A DNA stretch of 64,000 nucleotides from Neoroseomonas lacus (GCF_014644535.1 NZ_BMKW01000002.1:521034-585033); one strand, 5' to 3'. Positions 20,749 through 32,784 are shown, counted from the first letter of the stretch. Made by a program: numbers and translations. The notes: a model not told the origin generated them from the letters alone.

Positions 20749-22425
20749 GTGCTCGCCAGCCTCGCCATCCGCGATGTGGTGCTGATCGAGCGCCTGGACC
20801 TTGCCTTTGGTCCAGGCCTCACGACCCTGACCGGCGAGACCGGTGCGGGCAAGTCCATCCTCCTCGACAGCCTCGGCCTCGCCCTGGGTGGTCGGGCCGA
20901 ATCGGGCATGGTGCGGGCCGGCCAGGCCCAGGCCTCGGTCGCCGCCGCCTTCCATCCGCCGGCCGGCCACCCTGCCTTCGACCTGCTGCGCGAACAGGGC
21001 ATCGAGCCTGAGGACGATTTGGTGCTGCGCCGCGTCGTGCAGGCCGATGGCCGCTCACGCGCCTTCGTCAATGACCAGCCGGTCGGTGTCGCCCTGTTAC
21101 GCCGCCTCGGGGCTACCCTCGTCGAGGTGCAGGGGCAGCATGACCAGGTCGGCCTCGCCGATCCGGCGAGCCATGGTGGGCTGCTCGATGCCTTCGGCGT
21201 ATTGGAACACCGCCGTGCAGCCTCCGCAGACGCCTGGTCCGCCTGGCGCATCGCCGGCAAGCGCCTGGTCGAGGCGCGCGAGGCCATCGCCGCCGCACAG
21301 CGCGAGGAGGAATGGCTCCGTCACGCCGTCGCCGAGTTGAAGGACCTGAACCCCGAAGAAGGCGAGGATGAGCGTCTGGCAGCCGAGCGCCAGCGCCTCC
21401 AGCAGGGCGAGCGCCGCGCCGAGGCCATCGCCACAGCCATCGCGGAGCTCACCCCGCGCGACCGCCGCGCAGTCTCCCCGTCACGCGCGCTGCGCGAGGC
21501 CGCCCGCGCCCTGGAACGCCTGCCGCCACCCAATGAGGAGGCGCAGCCGGCCCTGGTCGCGCTCGCCACCGCCCAGGATGCGCTGGCCGAGGCCGAGACC
21601 GCCCTATCCCGCCTGTTGCAGGAAGCCGGCCCCGACCCGCGCCGGCTGGAAGTGGTCGAGGAGCGCCTCTTCGCCCTGCGCGCCGCGGCGCGCAAGCATT
21701 CCGTGGCCGTGGTGGACCTGCCGGCGCTCGCCGCCGACATGCGCGCGCGGCTCGAGGCGCTCGATGCCGGTTCCGGCCGCGTCGCCGCGCTGGAACGCGA
21801 TGAGGACGCCGCCCGTCGCGCCTATCTCGCCGCCGCCACCGCCCTGACGGAGGCGCGCCGGGAAGCCGCCGGCCGGCTGGAGAAGGCCGTCGCGAAGGAA
21901 TTGCCGCCGCTCAAGCTCGACCGCGCCCGCCTGGCCATCGATATCGGCGCGCGGGACGAGAGCGCCTGGGGCCCCGACGGGCAGGACCGCGTCGCCTTCC
22001 TGGTTTCCACCAACCCGGGCCAGACGCCGGGGCCGCTGGCCAAGATCGCCTCCGGTGGTGAACTCTCGCGCCTCATGCTCGCGCTCAAGGTCGTGCTCGC
22101 GCGCGGCTCGCCCGTACCCACGCTGGTCTTCGACGAAGTCGACTCCGGCATCGGCGGCGCCACCGCAGCCGCTGTCGGCGAACGCCTCGCCCGCGTCGCG
22201 GAACGGTTGCAGGTCCTCGTCGTCACCCACTCGCCCCAGGTCGCAGCACGCGGCGCAGCCCATATGCGCGTCGCCAAGCAGGTGAAAGGCGGGCGCGCGG
22301 AAACCCGCGTCGAGATCCTGCCGGATGGCGAAAGGCGTGAGGAACTCGCCCGGATGCTGGCCGGGGAACGCGTGACGGACGCGGCGCGCGCGGCAGCGGA
22401 ATCGCTGCTGGCCGATGTGCGGTGA
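20749..22425 (+). CDS. recN: DNA repair ATPase RecN
   Basis: SMC-like protein that acts on double-strand breaks during recombinational repair. I take GTG 20749 as start, 19 bases after bamD, giving 558 residues, close to the E. coli length. An upstream ATG would add 28 unlikely residues overlapping bamD. Walker A is GETGAGKS (29-36), and the early VEVQGQHDQ motif follows. A long coiled-coil centre holds two arms rich in Glu, Arg and Ala, then the signature IASGGELSRLMLALKV and Walker B PTLVFDEVDSGIGG. Confidence 0.95.
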   Translation: MLASLAIRDVVLIERLDLAFGPGLTTLTGETGAGKSILLDSLGLALGGRAESGMVRAGQAQASVAAAFHPPAGHPAFDLLREQGIEPEDDLVLRRVVQADGRSRAFVNDQPVGVALLRRLGATLVEVQGQHDQVGLADPASHGGLLDAFGVLEHRRAASADAWSAWRIAGKRLVEAREAIAAAQREEEWLRHAVAELKDLNPEEGEDERLAAERQRLQQGERRAEAIATAIAELTPRDRRAVSPSRALREAARALERLPPPNEEAQPALVALATAQDALAEAETALSRLLQEAGPDPRRLEVVEERLFALRAAARKHSVAVVDLPALAADMRARLEALDAGSGRVAALERDEDAARRAYLAAATALTEARREAAGRLEKAVAKELPPLKLDRARLAIDIGARDESAWGPDGQDRVAFLVSTNPGQTPGPLAKIASGGELSRLMLALKVVLARGSPVPTLVFDEVDSGIGGATAAAVGERLARVAERLQVLVVTHSPQVAARGAAHMRVAKQVKGGRAETRVEILPDGERREELARMLAGERVTDAARAAAESLLADVR

Positions 22426-22436
22426 TGCAGGAAGCA

Positions 22437-22458
22437 GCGGGGGAGCGAACTCCCCCGC
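22437..22458 (+). terminator. GC-rich hairpin after recN
   Basis: A perfect 9-bp stem, GCGGGGGAG with CTCCCCCGC, closes a CGAA tetraloop 12 bases past the recN stop. The tract that follows is pyrimidine-rich (CCCCCTCCTTCTTATAT) rather than a pure T run, so termination may be partial. The same CCCCCTCCTTCTT string occurs on the minus strand upstream of uvrD. Confidence 0.5.
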
Positions 22459-22504
22459 ACCCCCTCCTTCTTATATCCTTCCGCCCTCGAACAGGGACAG
22501 CGCC

Positions 22505-25107
<2,603 letters not shown>

Positions 25108-25236
25108 CGCGGGGCGAGCATGGCGACGTCCGTCTCGATGCGGGCGCGGCCCACCCAATCGTCATGCCCGTGACGCTTGCCGATGCCGCCTTGCGCCCCA
25201 GTTCAAGGGTCGCCACCACCGAGGAGAACCGCCGCC

Positions 25237-25674
25237 ATGGACAAGATCGACCCGAAATTCACCGCTCTCGCCACCGCGACCGGCGGCCGCAACGGGCACA
25301 CCGCCTCCGATGACGGCATCGTCTCCGTCAACCTGTCCGTGCCCAAGGCGATGGGCGGCCCCGGCAAGCCCGATACGGCGACGCCGGAACACCTGTTTGC
25401 CGCGGGCTATGCTGCCTGTTTCGGTGGCGCGCTCGACTTCGTCGGCAAGCAACACAAGGTGAATGCCGCCGGCGCCTCCATCACCGCGGCGGTCTCGATC
25501 GGCCCGCGTGAGGGTGGCGGCTTCGGCTTGGCGGTCACGCTGAAGGTCGAAGACCCCTCCGTTCCCCAGGCGACGCTCGAAGCCCTGGCGAAGGAAGCGC
25601 ATGAGAAGATCTGCCCTTACTCCCACGCTACGCGCGGCAATGTGGACGTGACGCTGGCCGTCCACGGGGGCTGA
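25237..25674 (+). CDS. ohr: Organic hydroperoxide resistance protein Ohr
   Basis: Thiol peroxidase of the OsmC/Ohr family that reduces organic hydroperoxides. ATG 25237 has GAGGAG ten bases upstream and gives 145 residues, normal for Ohr. Both redox cysteines are present: Cys61 in YAACFGGALDF and Cys126 in KICPYSHATRGN, the Ohr-type rather than OsmC-type context. An OhrR regulator is not seen nearby. Two strong hairpins follow the gene. Confidence 0.92.
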   Translation: MDKIDPKFTALATATGGRNGHTASDDGIVSVNLSVPKAMGGPGKPDTATPEHLFAAGYAACFGGALDFVGKQHKVNAAGASITAAVSIGPREGGGFGLAVTLKVEDPSVPQATLEALAKEAHEKICPYSHATRGNVDVTLAVHGG

Positions 25675-25685
25675 GAGACCGATTG

Positions 25686-25709
25686 AAAATGCGCCAGGGG
25701 GCGCATTTT
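25686..25709. terminator. Short bidirectional hairpin after ohr
   Basis: A 10-bp perfect stem (AAAATGCGCC with GGCGCATTTT) closes a four-base loop 11 bases past the ohr stop. A-rich on the left and T-rich on the right, it could act as an intrinsic terminator in either direction. Confidence 0.65.
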
Positions 25710-25714
25710 GAGGT

Positions 25715-25798
25715 CCGGCACCGGCCCGCACCCCCACCCGGCCACCCATTCCAGGATACTGACGTGGGTGGCCGGGTGGGGGTGCGGGCCGGTGCCGG
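25715..25798. repeat. 34-bp perfect inverted repeat
   Basis: The left arm (25715-25748) and right arm (25765-25798) are perfectly complementary over 34 bases, with a 16-base loop. Each arm is about 80 percent G+C and begins or ends with CCGGCACCGGCCCGCACCCC or its complement. TTTT follows after GC at 25801-25804. The RNA hairpin would be far longer than a normal terminator stem. It lies between ohr and the LysE gene. Confidence 0.95.
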
Positions 25799-25887
25799 GC
25801 TTTTCAAACGATCTCTGACACCCGCATCAACGCGCCTGATGCCTCCCATCAGTCCAATGCGTTGGACGAATGAGGCGTGGGTGCCGC

Positions 25888-26538
25888 ATGACGCTGCCCA
25901 TGCCCGTCGACCCCAGCCTCCTTTCCGGTTACCTGCTCGCCTGTGTGGTGCTCGTGCTGACGCCGGGACCGGACATGGCTTTCGTGCTCGGCCAGACATT
26001 GTCTGGCGGCGCGCGGCGCGGCTGGGCCGCGACGATCGGCGTCTTCACCGGCGCCTCGGTGCATATCCTGGCCGCCGCGGCTGGCGTCGCCGCCCTGGTC
26101 GCCGCCAATCCGCTGCTGTTCACGGGCCTGCGGATCATCGGCGCGCTCTACCTGCTCTATCTCGGCTTCCATGCCATTCGCGCGGCCCTGCGCGGGGTGG
26201 GCGGGCTCGGTGAGGCAGGCGCGCCCACCACGTCGCTGATCGCCGCCTGGCGCCAGGGCTTCCTGACCAATCTGCTGAACCCCAAGGTCGGGCTGTTCTT
26301 CCTCGCCTTCGTGCCGCTCTTCGTGGACCCGACACGCAGCGCGCCATGGGTGCAGATGCTGATCCTCGGGCCGCTGCTGCCGGCGATCTCGATCCCGTTC
26401 TTCGCCGTGCTGATCGCCGGGGCCGCGCGCATCGCCGGGCGGCTCCGCGCCTCATCGGCCGGGCGTTGGCTGGATGGCGCGGCAGGGACGCTGTTCCTTG
26501 GCCTGGGCGTCAGGATGCTGGCGGGAATGCCCCGGTAG
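25888..26538 (+). CDS. LysE/RhtB family amino-acid exporter
   Basis: Inner-membrane protein of about 216 residues with six hydrophobic segments, the usual LysE/RhtB architecture, predicted to export amino acids or related metabolites. The family motif LTPGPDMAFVLGQTLSGG appears near residues 24-41, and NLLNPKVGLFFLAFVPLFVD marks the second conserved block. The start is ATG 25888; ATG 25870 would add six residues. Its 3' end overlaps the convergent hydrolase gene by 29 bases. The exported substrate is not predictable. Confidence 0.9.
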   Translation: MTLPMPVDPSLLSGYLLACVVLVLTPGPDMAFVLGQTLSGGARRGWAATIGVFTGASVHILAAAAGVAALVAANPLLFTGLRIIGALYLLYLGFHAIRAALRGVGGLGEAGAPTTSLIAAWRQGFLTNLLNPKVGLFFLAFVPLFVDPTRSAPWVQMLILGPLLPAISIPFFAVLIAGAARIAGRLRASSAGRWLDGAAGTLFLGLGVRMLAGMPR

Positions 26539-27355
26539 CAACGATCCCGCCAGAGCCGGCGAACAGCGCCTCCAGCCCCGCCCGCATCACCGCCACCGGA
26601 TCGCGTCCCGGTCCCCGACTGACGCTGGCAATATGGCTGCCCGGCAGCACGACATGCCGCGCCCCGGGGATCAACGCACTGTCCACCGGCACCAGCCCGT
26701 CATTCGGCCCGTAGCCGCGTCTCTCCATCCATTGCGCTGCCGCCAGATGCAGCCTTTCACGCCCCTGCGCCTGGCCATCCTCGAGCGCCGTCGCCACGCA
26801 GCACACCGGCAGCGCGGCGATCAGCCGGGCGATCGGCGCCTCGGCCGCCGCCATCCAGGCCCGCCGGGCCGAGGTGGTGAGGTCGCGCACCCCTTCCTCC
26901 GACCCGATGCGCAGCATGCGCGCCAGCCCGCCGGCGGCGGCCTCCAGCGGCTTGGCGCCGATCACCACATCGGCGATCGGGCTGCCATAGAAGGGCGACT
27001 GCATCGCCAGGAACCCCACGCAATGCGCCTGTGCCGCCGGGTCAAGCAGCGCCGCCAGCGCCTCCAACCCACCTTTGCTGTGGGCGATCACCAGGGCGGG
27101 GGCCGGGTCGGCGAGAAGCTCGGTGCGCAGCCGCGCCGCATTGGCTGAAACCGATTCGGCCGTGCGCAGCTTCACGACCGAGGGCACCGCCCCCTGCGCG
27201 CGCAGCCAATCGGCCAACGGATGCATGTATTCCAACCCAAATGGCTGGAAGGCGGCGACCAGCTCGCCCATCAACCCATAGACGAGCAGCACGCGCTGCC
27301 CATCCAGGCGCAGGTCGCTATTCCCGATCGGCATCGAGGCGACAGGCAGGATCAC
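26510..27355 (-). CDS. Alpha/beta hydrolase, lipase-like
   Basis: Predicted serine hydrolase of 281 residues from a GTG start; an ATG seven codons in is possible. The N-terminal VLLVYGLMGE resembles the oxyanion strand of bacterial lipases. The nucleophile elbow is AHSKGG (Ser93), the acid is likely in YGPNDGLVPVDS, and the His is in LPGSHIASV. The pattern fits a triacylglycerol-lipase or PGAP1-like esterase, but no signal peptide is evident, so a cytoplasmic role is more likely than secretion. It overlaps the upstream small exported-protein gene by 38 bases. Confidence 0.8.
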   Translation of the reverse strand: MILPVASMPIGNSDLRLDGQRVLLVYGLMGELVAAFQPFGLEYMHPLADWLRAQGAVPSVVKLRTAESVSANAARLRTELLADPAPALVIAHSKGGLEALAALLDPAAQAHCVGFLAMQSPFYGSPIADVVIGAKPLEAAAGGLARMLRIGSEEGVRDLTTSARRAWMAAAEAPIARLIAALPVCCVATALEDGQAQGRERLHLAAAQWMERRGYGPNDGLVPVDSALIPGARHVVLPGSHIASVSRGPGRDPVAVMRAGLEALFAGSGGIVATGAFPPAS

Positions 27356-27797
27356 CCATCTCCGTCACCAGCCGCGCCGTCGCCTTCCCGTTCCCGCGCC
27401 GGTCCAGCACCGGCGGGAAGGGGTCGTCGGCATGGGCCGAGATGCACAGCAGGACGGCCAGCGCCCTCGGCCCATCCGCCACGGCGCGCGCCGTGCCCCA
27501 GGGGTCCGCCCATTCGCGGAGTGGCGCATTCGGGTCACCGCCGATGCCGCGATCGGCGACCCACGGGACCTCGACCGGGCCGACCGCATCGTGCCTGACC
27601 GCCAGGCGCAGCGCCGGGGCACCTGCGCGAGTGCGCTCATCGTCACGCAGCCGGGACCAGCTGCCCCGCCAGCGGCTGGGGGCGTTCTCGCTGGCGCGTT
27701 CATGGCCGGATTGTAGGGTGCGCAGAGTTTCTGCCGCGGCCGGCAGCGCCGCGCAGGTGAGCGCGATGGCAACAGCCATGCCTGCGATCGATCTCAT
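27318..27797 (-). CDS. Small exported protein of unknown function
   Basis: From ATG 27797 a 159-residue protein begins with a clear Sec signal (MRSIAGMAVAIALTCAALPA, cleavage near AAAE). The mature part is rich in Arg, Asp and Trp (RWRGSWSRLRDDERTR, LREWADPWGT) and matches no family I recognise. A frame of 38 more codons is open upstream, but the signal peptide argues for the internal start. It is co-oriented with the neighbouring hydrolase and aminopeptidase and overlaps the former. Moderate confidence that it is real. Confidence 0.45.
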   Translation of the reverse strand: MRSIAGMAVAIALTCAALPAAAETLRTLQSGHERASENAPSRWRGSWSRLRDDERTRAGAPALRLAVRHDAVGPVEVPWVADRGIGGDPNAPLREWADPWGTARAVADGPRALAVLLCISAHADDPFPPVLDRRGNGKATARLVTEMGDPACRLDADRE

Positions 27798-27917
27798 CCG
27801 TCCCGGTCCCCATTCCTGCTCAGACGAGTCCGGCATCGACAGGAGCGCTGGTCTCGACGGGATCGACAAGGGCGCCAGACCGTCACGCTTGCGTTCCATC
27901 GCCTGCACCACACCAGG

Positions 27918-29723
27918 TCACAGCGGGGCGCAGGCAATGTTCAGCCATGCCGCCGTCACGTCATCGACCTGCGGGGCGACCTCGGCCAGCACCCGCGCGT
28001 GATAGGTGTCGAGCCAGTCGCGTTCGGCCGCCGTCAGCAGCGTCGGTTCGATCAGCGCGCGGTCGAAGGGCGCCAGCGTCAGCGTCTCGAAACACAGGAA
28101 GGGCTTGGTCGCCTGTGGCAGGTCGGCCGGCACCACCAGCAGCAGGTTCTCGAGCCGGATGCCGTATTCGCCGGCAGCGTAGAATCCTGGCTCATCGGAC
28201 AGGATCATGCCCTCGCGCAGCGGCACGATTCGCGCTGCGCGGCTGAAGGCGACCGGCCCTTCGTGCACGGACAGGAACGAGCCCACGCCATGCCCGGTGC
28301 CGTGGTCGTAATCAAGCCCGGCATCCCACAGCGGCCGCCGCGCCAGCGCATCGAGATGCGGCCCCGCCACACCGGCCGGAAAGCGCGTCGTGGCCAGCGC
28401 GATATGGCCCTTCAACACCCGCGTCACGCGGTCCTTCAACCTGGCCGGCGCCGGGCCGGGCCCCGACCACAGGGTGCGTGTGACGTCCGTCGTGCCGTCG
28501 ACAAACTGCGCACCGGAATCGATCAGGTAGCACTCATCCGGCGCAATGCCGCGGTTGGTCTCCGGCGTCACACGGTAGTGCACGATGGCGCCATGCTCGC
28601 CGGCGCCGGAGATGGCGGGGAAGGATTCCGCGCGGAAATGCGGAACCTGCCGGCGGAAGGCCAGGAGCTGCGCGGCGGCCGAGATCTCGGTCAGCCCACC
28701 CTTCGGCGCCTCGGTGGCGAACCAGCACAGGAAGCGCGCCATCGCCGCAGCGTCACGCCGGTGCGCGGCCCGCGCGCCATCACGTTCGACCGGGTTCTTG
28801 CAGGCGCGCGGCAGGCGGCAGGGGTCTTCGCCGGGGCTGATCTCGGCGCCGGCCTCGCGCAGCCAATGGGTGAACCAAGCCGGGGTGGTCTCGGCGTCGA
28901 TGCGCACGCGCTGACTGCGCAGGGCATCGAGCGCGCGGGGCAGTTCCTCGCGCGGGCGCACCACCACCTGGTTGCCGAGATGCATGCGCGTCTCGGCCGG
29001 CACTTTCTCGGGCGCCATGAACAGCTCGACCCGCGCATCCGCATGCAGCACCGCGAAGCCGAGGGCGAGCGGCGTATGGTCTAGGTCGCCGCCACGAATG
29101 TTCAACAGCCAGGCCGCCGAATGCGGGTCGGCCAGAACCACCGCCGCCTCGCCCGCCTCACGCAGGGCGGCGGCCGCCTCGGCCCGCTTGTCGGCGGAGG
29201 ATTGGCCGGCATAGGCCAGCGGATGCGGCACCGCGGCGGCCATCGGCGCGGCCGGGCGGTCGGTCCAGGCGGCGTCGAGTGGATTGGTCGCCAGCGCCAC
29301 GAAGTGCACGCCAGGGGCGGCGAGCCGCTCGACCGCCGGCACCGACAGCAGCCAGGGGTCGTAGCCGATGGCAAGGTCCTGGGCGTGCGCCTTCAGCCAG
29401 GCGCTCGCCGGTTCTTCCGTGATGTGGCGGCATTCCCAGAGGGTCGGGTCGGTCTGGTCGCGCACCTGCAAGGTGTAGCGCCCATCGGTGAACACCGCGG
29501 CGCGGTCGGGCAGTACGATCGCCATGCCGGCCGAGCCGGTGAAGCCAGTCAACCAGGCCAGGCGTTCACCGGCAGGTGGAACGTATTCGCCCAGATGCTC
29601 GTCGGAACGAGGGACGATGAAGCCCTGCACCCCGGCCTCCAGGAGGCGGGCGCGCAGCGCGGCAAGGCGTTCGGTCGGTGACAGGGCTGTGATCCTCGTT
29701 ACCGCGTTGTTGCATATATCCAC
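27918..29723 (-). CDS. Xaa-Pro aminopeptidase (aminopeptidase P, M24B)
   Basis: Two-metal peptidase that removes an N-terminal residue preceding proline. From GTG 29723 the protein has 601 residues, typical of the long aminopeptidase P form with two N-terminal creatinase-like domains (SDEHLGEYVPPAGERLAWLT) and a C-terminal pita-bread domain. The metal ligands are all visible: LIDSGAQF and GTTDVTRT (Asp pair), HGTGHGVGSFL (His), SDEPGFY and IRLENLL (Glu pair). The start is uncertain; 34 more codons are open upstream, and GTG 29723 is the first start codon giving the usual length. It is transcribed away from the DUF1127 gene. Confidence 0.9.
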   Translation of the reverse strand: MDICNNAVTRITALSPTERLAALRARLLEAGVQGFIVPRSDEHLGEYVPPAGERLAWLTGFTGSAGMAIVLPDRAAVFTDGRYTLQVRDQTDPTLWECRHITEEPASAWLKAHAQDLAIGYDPWLLSVPAVERLAAPGVHFVALATNPLDAAWTDRPAAPMAAAVPHPLAYAGQSSADKRAEAAAALREAGEAAVVLADPHSAAWLLNIRGGDLDHTPLALGFAVLHADARVELFMAPEKVPAETRMHLGNQVVVRPREELPRALDALRSQRVRIDAETTPAWFTHWLREAGAEISPGEDPCRLPRACKNPVERDGARAAHRRDAAAMARFLCWFATEAPKGGLTEISAAAQLLAFRRQVPHFRAESFPAISGAGEHGAIVHYRVTPETNRGIAPDECYLIDSGAQFVDGTTDVTRTLWSGPGPAPARLKDRVTRVLKGHIALATTRFPAGVAGPHLDALARRPLWDAGLDYDHGTGHGVGSFLSVHEGPVAFSRAARIVPLREGMILSDEPGFYAAGEYGIRLENLLLVVPADLPQATKPFLCFETLTLAPFDRALIEPTLLTAAERDWLDTYHARVLAEVAPQVDDVTAAWLNIACAPL

Positions 29724-29858
29724 AGGAAGCTCCGCGTTTGATGCATGTCTATAGCGTGACCTTGGCGCATCACCTGTGGCCCGGGCGCACTTAGATTGCG
29801 CACACGAAAGGTTGGCGTCCCCCATGACGGGGCGCCGCCCTCACCAAGGACACTTATC

Positions 29859-30200
29859 ATGGACGACCATTTCACCAAGGCCGAGGCCGCTCTGCTGATG
29901 CCCGCCACCACCGCCGCTTCGCGCCGCCAGAGCGATGCCGAGGCGATCCGCCTCGCCGCCGTCGCCGCGCGCGATGAGGCCGTCGCCGCCTGGATCCTGG
30001 GTGGCCTGCGCGCCACGATCCGCTTCGTGGCTTCGCTGCCGGCGCGCATCGCCACCTACAACGCGCTGCACGGCCTGTCGGATCGCGAACTGCGCGACAT
30101 CGGCATGAACCGCTTCGACATCGGCCGCGTCTTCGAGCCGAACTTCAATCCGCGCCCGGCGAATGACGCCGGCCGGCAGCCCTCCCCCCGGGTTGCCTGA
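29859..30200 (+). CDS. DUF1127 domain protein
   Basis: Small 113-residue protein whose C-terminal part (YNALHGLSDRELRDIGMNR, about 71-89) is a DUF1127 domain. Short alphaproteobacterial DUF1127 proteins bind RNA and affect phosphate and C1 or small-RNA turnover in studied species; that role is not demonstrated here. ATG 29859 has AAGGA nine bases upstream. The N-terminal half is Ala-rich and helical. The gene is divergent from the aminopeptidase. Confidence 0.8.
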   Translation: MDDHFTKAEAALLMPATTAASRRQSDAEAIRLAAVAARDEAVAAWILGGLRATIRFVASLPARIATYNALHGLSDRELRDIGMNRFDIGRVFEPNFNPRPANDAGRQPSPRVA

Positions 30201-30344
30201 TGCGCGGCGGGGCCGCGGCATCGCCCCCCTCGTCGCGGCCCCACCCTTCGCGCGCCGGCAGGCTCCTTGACGGAGCGGCCGACGCGTAGCTGCCATGCCG
30301 CAGCACCGTTTGCGGCAGCGGGGCACGACGGCTGAGATGCCATC

Positions 30345-31538
30345 ATGCCCGCCGCTGCCTGGATCATCGTCCTTTCCGCCGCCGCCTCGGTCTCGCTGTC
30401 GCTCGGCGCGCGGCAAACCTTCGGGCTGTTCCTGTTGCCGCTCGGCATCGAGCACGGCATCGCGGCCACCGTGCTCGGCGCCTCGGTCGCCATCCACAAC
30501 CTGATCTGGGGCATCAGCCAGCCTTTCGCGGGCGCGCTGGCCGACCGGCTCGGCACCGGGCGCGTCGCGCTGGGCGGCGCCGGTATCTACGCCGTCGGCC
30601 TGCTGATGCCGGCCATCTACCCCTGCGCGGCGACCCTGATCATCGGCATCGGCATCCTGACCGGCCTTGGCACTGCGGCGGCCGGCGCGGGCACCGTGCT
30701 CGGCGCCGTGGCGCGGGCGGTACCGGAAAGCCGACGCGGCGACGCGCTGGGCCTTGCTTCCGCGGGCGGATCGGTCGGCCAGGCGGCGATGGTCCCCTTC
30801 GCGCAATGGGGCATCGAGACGGGCGGCACCTCCTTCGCCTTCGCCATGCTGGCGGCGACCATGCTGCTGGCGTTGGTGATCTGTCCGCGGCTCGAATGGC
30901 GTGCGCCAATCCGCGTCGGCAATGCCATGCCCGTGGGCATCGCAGGCCTGCCGGACCTGGCACGTCGAGCGCTGGCCGACCGGGATTTCGCGCTGCTGAC
31001 GCTCGGCTTCTTCGCCTGCGGCTTCCAACTCGCCTTCCTGACTGTCCACTTGCCGGCGCACTTGGCGCTATGCGGCTTTCCGACCGGCCTCGGCGTGACC
31101 GCGCTGATGCTGATCGGGCTGTTCAACATCCCCGGCTCCTGGCTGTGCGGGCGCCTCGGCAACGTCGTCCGGCCGGAACTGGCGCTCGGCGGCATCTACC
31201 TGCTGCGCACAATCCTCGTCGGCATCTTCGCGATCACCGTGCCGACCGAATGGGGCACCATGATCTTCGCGGCGGCGATGGGCTTCATCTGGCTCGGCAC
31301 CATCCCGCTGACCTCGACCGCCATCGCCCGGCGCTTCGGCGTGGCCGACCTCGGCTCGCTATACGGGGTGTGCTTCCTGTCGCACCAGGTCGGCGGCTTC
31401 CTGGGCGCCGGCGCGGGTGCGATCGTGGTCGACATGACCGGCTCCTACGCCGCCTTCTGGCCCGTGATGCTGGCGGTAGGCGTGGTCGCGATCGTCAGCA
31501 ACTGGGCGACGCGGGCGCCGCGCCTCGCGCCGGTATGA
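30345..31538 (+). CDS. MFS transporter
   Basis: Major facilitator protein of 397 residues with about twelve hydrophobic helices. The loop between helices 2 and 3 reads GALADRLGTGRVALGGAG, the MFS motif A. LGLASAGGSVGQA resembles oxalate/formate or monocarboxylate-type MFS proteins, and the last third includes GSLYGVCFLSHQVGGFLGA. The substrate is unknown. It stands alone between the DUF1127 and monooxygenase genes with no regulator attached. Confidence 0.88.
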   Translation: MPAAAWIIVLSAAASVSLSLGARQTFGLFLLPLGIEHGIAATVLGASVAIHNLIWGISQPFAGALADRLGTGRVALGGAGIYAVGLLMPAIYPCAATLIIGIGILTGLGTAAAGAGTVLGAVARAVPESRRGDALGLASAGGSVGQAAMVPFAQWGIETGGTSFAFAMLAATMLLALVICPRLEWRAPIRVGNAMPVGIAGLPDLARRALADRDFALLTLGFFACGFQLAFLTVHLPAHLALCGFPTGLGVTALMLIGLFNIPGSWLCGRLGNVVRPELALGGIYLLRTILVGIFAITVPTEWGTMIFAAAMGFIWLGTIPLTSTAIARRFGVADLGSLYGVCFLSHQVGGFLGAGAGAIVVDMTGSYAAFWPVMLAVGVVAIVSNWATRAPRLAPV

Positions 31539-31665
31539 CGCTGGCGGCACGCCGTCATCTCAAGCGCGCCGCCACTCCATGGAGCGTGATTCAGACCTTC
31601 GGTGCGTTCGCGACTGCGGTCATCATGCCCTAGGATCGGTCGGGTCCAGGGAAGGAAGCCGCCCG

Positions 31666-32778
31666 ATGCAACTCGGCCTGTTCATGATGCCGCTGCACCC
31701 GCCGCACCGGCCGCTGCACGAGACGCTGGCCGAGGATACGGAGAAATCCCTCCTCGCCGACCGCCTTGGCTTCAACGAATTGTGGGTCGGCGAGCATTTC
31801 TCGGCCAGTTCGGAACCCATCGCGTCGCCGCTGATGTTCATGGCCGGGCTGGTCCACCGCACGCGGCTGACCTTCGGCACCGGCGTGGTGAACCTGCCCA
31901 ACCACCACCCGGCGATCGTCGCCGCCGAAATCGCGCAGTTCGACCACATGTCCGGCGGACGGCTGATGTTCGGCATCGGTCCGGGCGGGCTGCCCTCCGA
32001 TTCCGAGATGTTCGGCGACCTCGCCCCGCCCGAACGCGGCAAGCGGATGATCGAGGCGATCACCACCGTCCAGGCGATCTGGGCGCAGGACCCGCCCTAT
32101 GACATTCCCGGCGCGACCTGGCCGATCAAGCTGTCGCGCACCGTCTCGCCCGAATATGGCGTGGGCTTCATGCCCAAACCGTTCCAGAAGGGCGGCCCCT
32201 CCATCCATGTCTCGGCCCGCAGTGCGGAAAGCCAGGGTGTCGCCGTCGCCGCGGCGCGCGGCTGGGGCGTGATCAGTGCCAACTTCGTCGCCCACCGCAT
32301 CATCGCCGGGCACTGGCGCAGCATGGCCGCCGGCATGGAAAAGGCGGGGCATCCGGTCGATGGCGGCAAGTGGCGCGCGGCCCGCAACTTCGTCATCGCC
32401 AGAACGGATGCCGAGGCCAAGGCTCGCGCCACCGCCCCCGAAGGCGCGACGCACTACTATTTCGACTATCTCGGCTCCATCGCGAAGCGCGCCGGCTTCG
32501 GCGCCACCATGACCCCGCGCGACAACATGGACCCCACCACCGCCACCACCGAGGACATGATCGACGCCTGCGTCATCGCCGGCAGCCCGGCCACGGTGCT
32601 CGACCGGCTGGTGGCGCTGCGCGAGGAGGTCGGCCCCTTCGGCCACCTGCTGATGGCCGGGCTCGACTGGTCCGGCGTGAACGCGGCGTGGGAGGCGGAG
32701 ACGATGCAACGCCTGGCGCAGGAGGTGATGCCGCGGCTGCGCCAACACGTCATGGCCACGGCGAAGGCCGCGGAATAG
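31666..32778 (+). CDS. Luciferase-like (LLM class) flavin monooxygenase
   Basis: FMN- or F420-dependent TIM-barrel oxidoreductase of the bacterial luciferase superfamily, 370 residues. The start at ATG 31666 has GAAGGAAG at good spacing. Visible features are LADRLGFNELWVGEHF, RLTFGTGVVNLPNHHPAIVA, the GGRLMFGIGPGG strand-loop and the C-terminal GSPATVLDRLVALREEVGPF. Such enzymes oxidise aldehydes, alkanesulfonates or other small organics; no neighbour narrows the substrate. Confidence 0.88.
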   Translation: MQLGLFMMPLHPPHRPLHETLAEDTEKSLLADRLGFNELWVGEHFSASSEPIASPLMFMAGLVHRTRLTFGTGVVNLPNHHPAIVAAEIAQFDHMSGGRLMFGIGPGGLPSDSEMFGDLAPPERGKRMIEAITTVQAIWAQDPPYDIPGATWPIKLSRTVSPEYGVGFMPKPFQKGGPSIHVSARSAESQGVAVAAARGWGVISANFVAHRIIAGHWRSMAAGMEKAGHPVDGGKWRAARNFVIARTDAEAKARATAPEGATHYYFDYLGSIAKRAGFGATMTPRDNMDPTTATTEDMIDACVIAGSPATVLDRLVALREEVGPFGHLLMAGLDWSGVNAAWEAETMQRLAQEVMPRLRQHVMATAKAAE

Positions 32779-32784
32779 CCGGCG

